Positions 7,386-14,803 of a DNA stretch of 64,000 nt are shown here, piece after piece; the first letter of the stretch is position 1, and each line of letters begins with the position of its first letter. Both the position numbers and the translations under genes were made by a program. The notes beneath the pieces are model-generated. The model did not search any database. It saw only the letters and a program-made list of their open reading frames with translations, and was not told where the DNA came from. Source of the DNA: an uncultured Elusimicrobiales bacterium (GTDB taxonomy: Bacteria > Elusimicrobiota > Elusimicrobia > Elusimicrobiales > Elusimicrobiaceae); assembly GCA_944327085.1 (NCBI GenBank), contig CALVGG010000003.1:198688-262687 (forward strand). The letters are read 5' to 3'.

Positions 7386-8255
7386 ATGAAGAAGATATTT
7401 GGGGTGTGCAAGCTTTCTTGTGCGGTTTTATTTTTTAGCGCCCTGGTATTAGGCGGGGCTTCCCCCGTGTACGGCCAATGGCGGCCTATTGTAAAAGGCA
7501 CGGCCAAAACGGCAGCCAAACGGGCGCCAGCTGCGGCCACATCCGCAAAAGCCGCCGCCACGGTTGCGGCAACAAAATCTGCTCCTGCCGCCCAAAAAGC
7601 CATGAGCGAAGACTCCAAACGCTTTTATTACTCCCTTTTAACCAAAGTAGGCGTATCCAAACGAAAAGCTTTAAATTATTTATACAAACACGGCGCCCAG
7701 CCTTCCCGCTACCCTATGCCGCGCCTAAGCGGGGAAACCCTGGTTATGCAACATTTAAAAGCCCCCTCAAAAGCACAGGACTGGCCGGCCTATCCTTTCA
7801 GCAGCCCTAAAGGCGTTTTTTACCGCGGCATATCCATTAAGGCAGACGGGCTGCGCAATATTTTACAAAACGGCCTGCGTGCCAAAGACTCCGGCACCCA
7901 CCACAGCGATTTTACTATCATGACCTACCAAACCAAAGCCCTGGTGGATATGGCTAACCAAATGGTAGGAGACAGCAAAAATATTTGTTTAATATCCGAT
8001 GCGGCCCGTGCAGAAAGCTATGCGGTGCGCCGCTCCAAATTAGACGGAGACGTTCCCCTGGTCATTCAAGTGCGCAGTAATATCCCCGTACAGCGCAACC
8101 CGGCCGGCGCAGGGGTATTATCCCTGGGAGACATTCCTACCGACCAAATTGTGCGCATCAGCGCCCTTTTACCGGTGGACGGTACCCCCGTTTGGGGAGA
8201 CATCAGCATGACACCTACAGGAGACTTTGTATTTAAACCCTATGCAGCCGATTAA
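7386..8255 (+). CDS. Secreted protein of a local three-member family (paralogue B)
   Basis: 289 residues: signal peptide (cut near SPVYGQ), an Ala/Lys-rich linker (residues 38-75, low complexity), then a domain like those of the 5881 and 8242 proteins: FYRGISI, LRNILQNGL, DVPLVIQV, DIPTDQIVRISALLPV, VWGDIS and FVFKPYA at the C-terminus. It has an extra segment between the first and second blocks that replaces the YASPD region. Function unknown; the fold may resemble ADP-ribosyltransferases. The first codon lies 6 nt after a TATATT hexamer and lacks a ribosome site. The next gene overlaps its end by 14 nt. Confidence 0.65.
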   Translation: MKKIFGVCKLSCAVLFFSALVLGGASPVYGQWRPIVKGTAKTAAKRAPAAATSAKAAATVAATKSAPAAQKAMSEDSKRFYYSLLTKVGVSKRKALNYLYKHGAQPSRYPMPRLSGETLVMQHLKAPSKAQDWPAYPFSSPKGVFYRGISIKADGLRNILQNGLRAKDSGTHHSDFTIMTYQTKALVDMANQMVGDSKNICLISDAARAESYAVRRSKLDGDVPLVIQVRSNIPVQRNPAGAGVLSLGDIPTDQIVRISALLPVDGTPVWGDISMTPTGDFVFKPYAAD

Positions 8256-9138
8256 TTTTTCTTACTTTGCCCGCTTTGTTTGGTTACGCCCGGCTGTTTG
8301 CATAAGCATATTGGCCATGCTGTGTTGTGCAGCCCCGGCAAATGCCCAAAAAACAGTTTTTAAACAATTAATCAAAAAGCAAGCGGCTTCCACCCCGGCC
8401 AAAGCGCCTGTGCGGCGGTTTTATCCGTCCCAGGTTGAGCAAAAACGCCTGCAAAAAGAACTGGCACGCCAAAAACGTATAAATACGTGGGTTATGCACC
8501 GCCATTCCCGCTCCCACACCCACAAATTGGCGGCACAGCGCTATATGGCCGCACAAAAAAGCACCCCTTTAACAGAAAAAGAAATTGCCCTGCTGGCCAA
8601 GCAATTCCATGTGCCCAAGCTGCGCAATACCCCGCCGGTGATTATAGAAGATTTTTCTTCTTTTATGCCCCCCGTGCAGCTGCCGGCACCTTATCCGCTG
8701 TCGCTCTATCCGGGGGATTTGGCCCGCGGCATGTTGTTACTAAACCCTAAAGAGGATTTACAAACCATTTTTTCCAAAGGTTTGCTAACGGCCCGCAGCG
8801 CTGTGGACGGATGGACAAAAAAACGCTTAATTTTTATGACAAACGTGCCCCAAATTGCCCACATTTACACCTGCCCGCAGGAACCCGGCGTGCCTGTTAT
8901 TGTGCACATTGCCGGTTTTAAAGGGGAAAATAAACACATCTGGACCACCAGCCACGACATCCCTGCCAAAAACATTGTGCGCGTAAGCGCCTATTTAAAT
9001 ATTAACGGCAAAAACCGCTGGGGGCAAATTATGCCGCTTAAAGAAGGCGGTTTTGCCTTTTACCCTTATCAGCTTTCTTTTGCACAAAAGGCCAAACTAA
9101 ATTTACTGCGCGCCTTGCAAAGGCCCAGCAGCAAATAG
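8242..9138 (+). CDS. Secreted protein of a local three-member family (paralogue C)
   Basis: 298 residues from ATG 8242 (MQPINFSYF), overlapping the preceding stop by 14 nt; a TTG at 8227 is a less likely start. Signal peptide ends near APANAQ. Residues 40-115 are basic and helical. The C-terminal domain shares DLARGMLL, LQTIFSKGL, VPVIVHI, DIPAKNIVRVSAYLNI, RWGQIM and FAFYPYQ with the 5881 and 7386 proteins, though the tyrosine before RG has become alanine and the SPD block is reduced. That divergence suggests the fold rather than a single catalytic site is kept. Overlap with the previous gene suggests co-transcription. Function unknown. Confidence 0.62.
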   Translation: MQPINFSYFARFVWLRPAVCISILAMLCCAAPANAQKTVFKQLIKKQAASTPAKAPVRRFYPSQVEQKRLQKELARQKRINTWVMHRHSRSHTHKLAAQRYMAAQKSTPLTEKEIALLAKQFHVPKLRNTPPVIIEDFSSFMPPVQLPAPYPLSLYPGDLARGMLLLNPKEDLQTIFSKGLLTARSAVDGWTKKRLIFMTNVPQIAHIYTCPQEPGVPVIVHIAGFKGENKHIWTTSHDIPAKNIVRVSAYLNINGKNRWGQIMPLKEGGFAFYPYQLSFAQKAKLNLLRALQRPSSK

Positions 9139-9150
9139 GTTTTATAAATA

Positions 9151-9184
9151 AAAAATCCTGGGGGATACCCCGGGATTTTATTTT
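9151..9184. terminator. Bidirectional terminator between convergent genes
   Basis: 10-bp stem (9154-9163 with 9168-9177, one T-G pair), flanked by A run on the left and TTTTATTTT on the right, so it can stop both the 8242 gene and the minus-strand ankyrin gene. Confidence 0.8.
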
Positions 9185-9196
9185 CACACAAAATAT

Positions 9197-9808
9197 TTAC
9201 TTAGCCAGCGGTTTTAACAAATAAAGCACCAGCATGGCTTGGCGGTAATCCGTCTTTTCCTGATCGGTCAAGTTGGGGTTTTCCAGCAAATAATCGGCCG
9301 CGGTTTTGCCTTGGGCGTCTTTGGCTTGGGTATCTGCGCCGGCGCGGAGGAAAATGGACAGAACTTCCTTATTATTTTTTTGGGCTGCCAGCATAAGCGG
9401 GGTTTGGCCGTTTTTATCGGCCGTGTTTACCGCCGCGCCGGAAGAAATCAAAAACTCTGCCACTTCCGGCGAAGGGTTTTCCCCCGCGGCTACAAAAAGC
9501 ACATTCTGCCCGTTGTTATCGGCCACGTTAACGGCTGCCCCTTCCTGTAATAATTTAGAGAGCAAATCCGTCTTTTGGGAATGCAACACCGCATAAAACA
9601 AAGCCGTGCGGCCGGCATTGTCTTCCACATTGACATCGTTGGAGCGGGCAATTAACTTTTCCGTTTCTAACGAGTCCGCCCCGCTTTCTATGGAGCGCAT
9701 CAACCGGGTGGCGCCGCGTTCATCGCGCCTGTCCGTTCCAAACCGCATCAGCATACCGCCGCCCAAAATAAGGGCAATAATAAGTAAAGGTCCAATCAAT
9801 TTCTTCAT
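9197..9808 (-). CDS. Ankyrin-repeat protein with N-terminal membrane anchor
   Basis: 203 residues. Residues 1-22 form one hydrophobic segment (MKKLIGPLLIIALILGGGML), then about four ankyrin repeats: DNAGRTALFYAVLHSQ, DNNGQNVLFVAAGENP, DKNGQTPLMLAAQKNN and DAQGKTAADYLLENP. Ankyrin stacks bind proteins; this one would face the periplasm, or the cytoplasm if the anchor is inverted. No partner is visible. TAAAAT at 9823-9818 ends 9 nt before the ATG and there is no Shine-Dalgarno, so the mRNA leader is at most a few bases. A second ankyrin lipoprotein lies at 41170. Confidence 0.85.
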   Translation of the reverse strand: MKKLIGPLLIIALILGGGMLMRFGTDRRDERGATRLMRSIESGADSLETEKLIARSNDVNVEDNAGRTALFYAVLHSQKTDLLSKLLQEGAAVNVADNNGQNVLFVAAGENPSPEVAEFLISSGAAVNTADKNGQTPLMLAAQKNNKEVLSIFLRAGADTQAKDAQGKTAADYLLENPNLTDQEKTDYRQAMLVLYLLKPLAK

Positions 9809-9884
9809 ATAAAATTTATTTTAGCATTTCCGCTCGCACTTATTAATTTGATAAAATAAAGATAATATCATTTAAGAGGTATTT

Positions 9885-11399
9885 ATGCCGGAAACGAAAG
9901 ACCACACCAAAGAACAGGGCAACGCCCTGCAAGAAATTATCAACCAACGCTACGAGGAAGTAAAAACCATCCGCTCCCTGGGCGTTGACCCGTATCCCGC
10001 CCACTGCGAAAAAAAGCAGTCCTGCCTGGAAGCCAAAAATTCCCCCGAAGGAGCCGAAGTAACCACCGCCGGGCGCATTATGCAATTGCGCAGCATGGGC
10101 AAGGCCGCTTTTGCGCACTTGCGTGATTTTACGGGCCGCGTGCAGCTGTATGTAGCCAAAGATAATTTGGGCGATGAAGCTTACCAATTTTTTAAAAAAT
10201 ACATAGCCGTGGGGGATTTTATTTCCGTTACCGGCCATATGTTTGTAACCAAAACGGGCGAAAGCACCATCAAAGCCACTAAAGTTACCTTAATCTCCAA
10301 GGCCATCCGCCCCATGCCGGAAAAATACCACGGCCTGCAAGACGTAGAAGTGCGCTTTCGCAAACGCCATTTGGATTTAATTGCCAATGAAGACGTAAAA
10401 GAAATTTTTATCAAACGCGCCAAAATTATCACTTCCATTCGCAAAACCTTGGACGATAAAGGCTACCTGGAAGTGGAAACCCCTATTTTGAACCCCTCTT
10501 CCGGCGGGGCTATTGCGCGCCCGTTTGAAACGTATCACAACGCGCTTAAAATGCCGCTGTACCTGCGCATTGCGTTGGAACTGCACCACAAACGCCTGAT
10601 TATGGGCGGTATGGACAAAATTTACGAAATTGGGCATATGTTCCGCAACGAAGGGATAGACACCACCCACAACCCGGAATTTACCATGATGGAAATGTAC
10701 CAAGCCTATGGAGATGTGTACACCATGGCTGATTTGTTTGAAGAAATCCTGGGCAACGCGGGCAAAGCCATCGGTGCGGAAACGGTACACTTCCGCGGAT
10801 ATGACGTGGACTTGCGCCCCCCGTACAAACGCCTTTATATTCCGCAGGCCTGGCAGGAAAAATTCGGCCATGACATACACGAAGTATTAGACGGCCGCAA
10901 ATTTAACCGCGCCAAACTGGAAGAAGTTGCCAAAGAACAGGGCGTAAAATTCGGGCCGGACGATTCCGACGGTTCTATTTTTGACGAACTATTTGAAGGC
11001 AAATTGCTGGCCGAGTACCACAACCCGGTTATCGCGCTGGATTATCCCACCGCCGTCAGCCCGTTTGCCAAAACCAAACCGGGCGACCCGGAAATTGTGG
11101 AACGCTTTGAAGTGTTTGTAAACGGGCAGGAACTGGGTAACGCCTATACCGAGCTTAACGACCCGGCCGACCAGCTGCAGCGCCTGAAAGACCAAGCGGC
11201 CGAAAAAGCCGCCGCCAAAGGCGAAGATGCCGAAAATGCCGACATTTTGGACGCAGATTATATCGAAGCCATGGAAAACGGCATGCCGCCTACCGGAGGC
11301 ATGGGTATTGGGATTGACCGCATTGTAATGATGTTAACCGGTCAAGACTCTATCCGCGAAATTATCTTATTCCCCACCCTTAAAAAGCTGGAAGACTAA
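9885..11399 (+). CDS. lysS: Lysyl-tRNA synthetase, class II
   Basis: 504 residues, normal length. It charges tRNA-Lys with lysine. The N-terminal OB fold (about 65-160, ending VTLISKAIRPMPEKYHG) binds the anticodon. Class II motif 2 is FRNEGIDTTHNPEFTMMEMY, and motif 3 is GMGIGIDRIVMMLTGQDSIR near the C-terminus. AAGAGG lies 5 nt before the ATG. The neighbours are unrelated and it ends in its own terminator, so it is probably a single-gene unit. Confidence 0.97.
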   Translation: MPETKDHTKEQGNALQEIINQRYEEVKTIRSLGVDPYPAHCEKKQSCLEAKNSPEGAEVTTAGRIMQLRSMGKAAFAHLRDFTGRVQLYVAKDNLGDEAYQFFKKYIAVGDFISVTGHMFVTKTGESTIKATKVTLISKAIRPMPEKYHGLQDVEVRFRKRHLDLIANEDVKEIFIKRAKIITSIRKTLDDKGYLEVETPILNPSSGGAIARPFETYHNALKMPLYLRIALELHHKRLIMGGMDKIYEIGHMFRNEGIDTTHNPEFTMMEMYQAYGDVYTMADLFEEILGNAGKAIGAETVHFRGYDVDLRPPYKRLYIPQAWQEKFGHDIHEVLDGRKFNRAKLEEVAKEQGVKFGPDDSDGSIFDELFEGKLLAEYHNPVIALDYPTAVSPFAKTKPGDPEIVERFEVFVNGQELGNAYTELNDPADQLQRLKDQAAEKAAAKGEDAENADILDADYIEAMENGMPPTGGMGIGIDRIVMMLTGQDSIREIILFPTLKKLED

Positions 11400-11420
11400 G
11401 ATATTTCCAACCCCTTATAA

Positions 11421-11452
11421 AAAACCCCGCCGAATTTACCGGCGGGGTTTTT
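11421..11452. terminator. Bidirectional terminator after lysS
   Basis: CCCCGCCG pairs with CGGCGGGG over 7 nt, flanked by A4 and T5. It serves lysS and the convergent pilin gene. Confidence 0.85.
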
Positions 11453-11469
11453 ATATTTTAACTAATTAC

Positions 11470-11970
11470 TTACTGAATACTGTAACATTTGCAACTAGCT
11501 TCCGGGCATGTCTCCGGGTTTGCATTAAATGTTTTACAAATGCTGTCGCCATGGGCATTTCCACAACTTACACAATCTATTTTCCCGCGGTTCATATACT
11601 GCACAATATACCAAGTGCCCAAATTACCCGCTTTATTATATTGTGCCTGAATATGAGGGATAGCACCGGTCATGCTGTCTAGTTTAACGACAAAATCCCC
11701 TACTTGCTGGGAGCTTCCCGTTGGGTTACCTGGCAGAGAAATATCTAAATCTTCCAAATTATTCGTATATTTTCCATTCGCCATCAAAAATACTTTTTGT
11801 GCATCAGCTAAAGACTTCACTAATGCAATGCCTTGAACCGCACGGGATTTTTCCACTGCTTTCTGATACTGCGGCACCGCCACCGCCGCCAAAATACCAA
11901 TAATTAATACCACTACCAAAAGCTCAATAAGCGTAAAGCCTCCTAATTCCCTCATATACGCATTTTTCAT
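11470..11970 (-). CDS. Type IV pilin-like / pseudopilin protein
   Basis: 166 residues. A class III leader MKNAYMRELGG is followed by FTLIELLVVVLIIGILAAVA, with the essential Glu at +5 of the mature protein and the usual N-terminal helix (PQYQKAVEKSRA). Prepilin peptidase would cut after Gly-Gly. The globular part ends in a Cys-rich tail (CVSCGNAHGDSICKTF, CPEASCKCYSIQ) with six cysteines, probably disulfides. GAGGGG precedes the first ATG. It could be a subunit of type IV pili or a type II secretion pseudopilus. It is a single gene without assembly machinery, the scattered arrangement known from Elusimicrobium genomes. Confidence 0.9.
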   Translation of the reverse strand: MKNAYMRELGGFTLIELLVVVLIIGILAAVAVPQYQKAVEKSRAVQGIALVKSLADAQKVFLMANGKYTNNLEDLDISLPGNPTGSSQQVGDFVVKLDSMTGAIPHIQAQYNKAGNLGTWYIVQYMNRGKIDCVSCGNAHGDSICKTFNANPETCPEASCKCYSIQ

Positions 11971-12106
11971 TTTTCCCCTCTTTTTTGACTAAATTTTGTT
12001 TCCAACAAAATTTATCAAAAAAAAAAAACAAATCAAGCCCTTCCTGCATATTCCCGGCCGGCAAACAACCCCACAAAACACACTGGGGTGTTTTCTACAA
12101 ATAAAG

Positions 12107-12112
12107 TACAAT
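12107..12112 (+). promoter_or_regulatory. -10 hexamer directly before lolC
   Basis: TACAAT ends 6 nt before the ATG at 12119; no Shine-Dalgarno is present. CTGGGG at 12083-12088 could be a poor -35. A leaderless mRNA is implied. Confidence 0.5.
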
Positions 12113-12118
12113 ATACAT

Positions 12119-13336
12119 ATGAAATTTGAACGTTTTGTAGCGCTTCGCTATCTTACCCGCCGCAAAGGCTTATTTGCCATTATCACCACGCTTATTGGCG
12201 TGGCGGGCGTAAGCGTGGGGGTGGCGGCGTTAATTACCACACTGTCCGTGATGAACGGCTTTCAAAGCGATATTAAAGAAAAAGTCATCGGCGCGCAAAG
12301 CCATATTTTGGTGTTTGGGCGCATGGCGGCGGACGCTTACCCGCAGTACATTAAAAAAATTGAACAAATCCCTTTGGTACAGGCCGCCGCGCCGCATATT
12401 TACGGGCAGGCCATTTTGTCTTATGACGGGCAGAGCGTGGGCCTGGTGGTGCGCGGGCTGGACCCGGAAAAAGAAAAACACATTAACAATTTAAACGATT
12501 CTTTAACCGAGGGCTCCTTTACCCCCGACTGGGACGAAGACGCCCCCGCCCCGCTGGTATTAGGTACGGAGCTCGCCTACAGCCTGGGCGCCCAGGTGGG
12601 CGATGACGTGGTGCTTATTTCCCCGCAGTCCATTTCCACCTCGGCGGGCATGTTCCCCAAAATGAAGAAATTTCGCGTAAGCGGCCTTTTGCGCACAGGG
12701 TATTACGAGTTTGACAATACCATTGCCTACACCACCCTTCCCCACGCCAGTGATTTTTTGGGCCTTAAAGGCGGCGTAACGGGGGTGGCCGTTAAACTGC
12801 ACAATTTAAACCAGGCAGACCAAGCCGCCGAACAAATCCGCCAGGCCATTGGCTACGGGTATGCCGTGCGCACTTTTGCCCAATTAAACAGCACCCTGTA
12901 TGCGGCCTTAAAGCTGGAAAAAGCCGTTATGTTTATTATTCTGTTTTTAATTATTATCGTGGCCTCCCTAAACATTGCCGGGAACCTGATTTTGCTGGGT
13001 ACCGAAAAACTGCGCGATATCGGCCTCATGCGCGCCATGGGCGCCAGCCCCAAAATGATACGCAAAGTATTTATGTGGGAAGCCATGGCCATTGCCACGC
13101 TGGGTATCTTTTTAGGCATTGCGCTGGCGTGCCTGCTGTGCTGGATTATTGCCACGTTTAACATTGTGGAACTGCCCGGAGACATTTACTACTTAACCAA
13201 AGTACCCGTACGCATGGAATGGACGGACATTTTGGCCGTAGTGGGCGGCAGTTATTTAATTTGTTTCTTTGCGGGGTTGTACCCGGCGGCCAAGGCCTCC
13301 CGCGTGAACCCGACGGACGCTATACGTTATGGATAA
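12119..13336 (+). CDS. lolC: Lipoprotein-releasing ABC transporter permease (LolC/LolE family)
   Basis: 405 residues. The N-terminal MKFERFVALRYLTRRKG and the following helix (IITTLIGVAGVSVGVAALI) are typical of LolC/E, as are the periplasmic domain (about 50-265) and three C-terminal helices with LRDIGLMRAMGASPKMI, the coupling-loop motif. LolCDE extracts lipoproteins from the inner membrane and passes them to LolA. One permease and one ATPase are present, so a homodimeric permease (LolF-like) or a second permease gene elsewhere is possible. The frame is open up to 11996, but the family start is at 12119. The end overlaps lolD by 8 nt. Confidence 0.92.
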   Translation: MKFERFVALRYLTRRKGLFAIITTLIGVAGVSVGVAALITTLSVMNGFQSDIKEKVIGAQSHILVFGRMAADAYPQYIKKIEQIPLVQAAAPHIYGQAILSYDGQSVGLVVRGLDPEKEKHINNLNDSLTEGSFTPDWDEDAPAPLVLGTELAYSLGAQVGDDVVLISPQSISTSAGMFPKMKKFRVSGLLRTGYYEFDNTIAYTTLPHASDFLGLKGGVTGVAVKLHNLNQADQAAEQIRQAIGYGYAVRTFAQLNSTLYAALKLEKAVMFIILFLIIIVASLNIAGNLILLGTEKLRDIGLMRAMGASPKMIRKVFMWEAMAIATLGIFLGIALACLLCWIIATFNIVELPGDIYYLTKVPVRMEWTDILAVVGGSYLICFFAGLYPAAKASRVNPTDAIRYG

Positions 13337-14000
13337 TATCATAGAAATCACCCATTTAACCAAAATTTACAGCCAGCAGGACGAAAATTTATGCGTGCTG
13401 GAAGATGTTTCCTTGTCCGTTTCCAAGGGCAGCTTTACCGTGCTTTTAGGCCCCAGCGGAAGCGGCAAAAGCACACTGTTAAACTTAATTGCCATGCTGG
13501 ATAAACCTACAAGCGGCCAAATATTTTTTGAAGGCAAAGAACTTACCAATATGCGCAAAGAATCCGCCCGTTCCGCCCTGCGCTTAAACAAAATGGGTTT
13601 TGTGTTTCAGTTTGACGGGCTGTTGCCGGAGTTTTCTCTCCTGGAAAACGTGGAACTGCCCGCCATTATGCAAGGCAAACCCAACCCCAAAAAAGCGCAG
13701 GAACTGCTGGAAAATTTGGGTTTAGGGGCCATCTCCCACAAATTCCCCAGTGAACTTTCCGGCGGGGAAAAACAACGAGCCAGCATTGCGCGCGCCTTGC
13801 GCAACAACCCGGTGCTGTTACTGGCCGACGAGCCCACCGGCAATTTGGACGCTTCTCGCAAAGAACAAGTGTTTAAAGATTTTGCCCATATGGCAAGCCA
13901 AGGCTTAACCGTGCTGATGGTTACGCACGACGTGCACGCCGTAAACTACGCAACCGACGTGTACACCCTGGAAAACCGCAAACTGCTAAAAACCAAATAA
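13329..14000 (+). CDS. lolD: Lipoprotein-releasing ABC transporter ATPase
   Basis: 223 residues, the usual LolD length. Walker A GPSGSGKST (about 42-50), Q-loop FVFQFDGLLPEFSLLENV, signature LSGGEKQRASIARAL and Walker B LLLADEPTGNLD with the H-loop VTHD. It powers lipoprotein release by the preceding permease. The 8-nt overlap with lolC implies translational coupling. Related MacB ATPases share these motifs, but the lolC neighbour decides the call. Confidence 0.93.
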   Translation: MDNIIEITHLTKIYSQQDENLCVLEDVSLSVSKGSFTVLLGPSGSGKSTLLNLIAMLDKPTSGQIFFEGKELTNMRKESARSALRLNKMGFVFQFDGLLPEFSLLENVELPAIMQGKPNPKKAQELLENLGLGAISHKFPSELSGGEKQRASIARALRNNPVLLLADEPTGNLDASRKEQVFKDFAHMASQGLTVLMVTHDVHAVNYATDVYTLENRKLLKTK

Positions 14001-14008
14001 GGATTTTT

Positions 14009-14632
14009 ATGACCAACCAAACCCTGCTTCTTACCGCCGCCTGTTTTATTGTAGGAGGCCTTGCCTACGCCGTTTACAAACACGTTAAACGCCGCCAATT
14101 GCAAGCCCTGCAAAACAAAGCCGCCCAGGGGGACCCGGCCAGCCTGGTGGCGTTAGGCCACAAATATTACAAAGGCAAAGAAGTGGAAAAAAATGCCGAA
14201 AAAGCCTTTAACTGCTTTAAACAAGCCGCCAAAGCCGGCCTGGCCCAAGCCCAGGTGCTTACGGCCGCCATGTGCCGCGCGGGGGACGGCTGCCCCCAGA
14301 ACGACCGGGAAACCTTCCGCTGGTATCAGGCTGCCGCCCAACAGGGAAATTATGAAGGCAAACTGAATTTAATTATGTGCCATTTAAAAGGCATCGGCAC
14401 CCCCAAAGACCCGCACCAAGCCTTTACCCTGGCCCTGGAAGCGGCCGACGCGGGCAGCCCGTTTGCCCAAGTAATGATGGGTGATTTTTACGCCTGCGGC
14501 ACCGGCACCCCGCAAGATAAAGACAAGGCCCGCCGTTACTATCTGCTGGCCGCCGTGCAGGGCGAACCTCACGCCAAAAAACGCTTAAAAACGCTGGACC
14601 ATATTATAGAACGCCACGACGCTATTTTTTAA
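14009..14632 (+). CDS. Sel1-like repeat protein, membrane anchored
   Basis: 207 residues: one N-terminal helix (LLLTAACFIVGGLAYAVYKH), then about four Sel1/TPR-like repeats of roughly 36 residues, for example ASLVALGHKYYKGKEVEKNA, AFNCFKQAAKAGLAQAQ, GTPKDPHQAFTLALEAADAG and GTPQDKDKARRYYLLAAVQG. Such repeats are protein-interaction scaffolds. It starts 8 nt after lolD, so it is probably co-transcribed and could assist envelope lipoprotein traffic, which is inference. Confidence 0.85.
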   Translation: MTNQTLLLTAACFIVGGLAYAVYKHVKRRQLQALQNKAAQGDPASLVALGHKYYKGKEVEKNAEKAFNCFKQAAKAGLAQAQVLTAAMCRAGDGCPQNDRETFRWYQAAAQQGNYEGKLNLIMCHLKGIGTPKDPHQAFTLALEAADAGSPFAQVMMGDFYACGTGTPQDKDKARRYYLLAAVQGEPHAKKRLKTLDHIIERHDAIF

Positions 14633-14643
14633 ACCCTCTTTTT

Positions 14644-14671
14644 CCCCCGCTTTTAAAAGGCGGGGTTTTTA
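14644..14671 (+). terminator. Intrinsic terminator of lolC-lolD-Sel1
   Basis: CCCCGC pairs with GCGGGG over 9 nt, followed by TTTTT. Confidence 0.8.
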
Positions 14672-14758
14672 ATTTATATTTTTTCTCCCGCGTTTCTGCC
14701 TAAAAACAGCCGGGATACGCACACGCCACTGCGCCCTGTTTTCCCCCAAAAAGGCCAT

Positions 14759-14791
14759 AAAAAAGCAGGCGGTTTTTACCGCCTGCTTTTG
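14759..14791 (-). terminator. Intrinsic terminator of the GH57 gene
   Basis: 12-bp stem AAAGCAGGCGGT/ACCGCCTGCTTT over a TTTT loop with T-rich tail on the minus strand. Confidence 0.85.
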
Positions 14792-14803
14792 GGATAACAA
14801 CCT

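Noticed and set aside
12071-12095. CCCCA/TGGGG hairpin before lolC as a terminator
   Set aside because: Short stem, 10-nt loop and interrupted T run; more likely incidental, although its right arm overlaps the possible -35.
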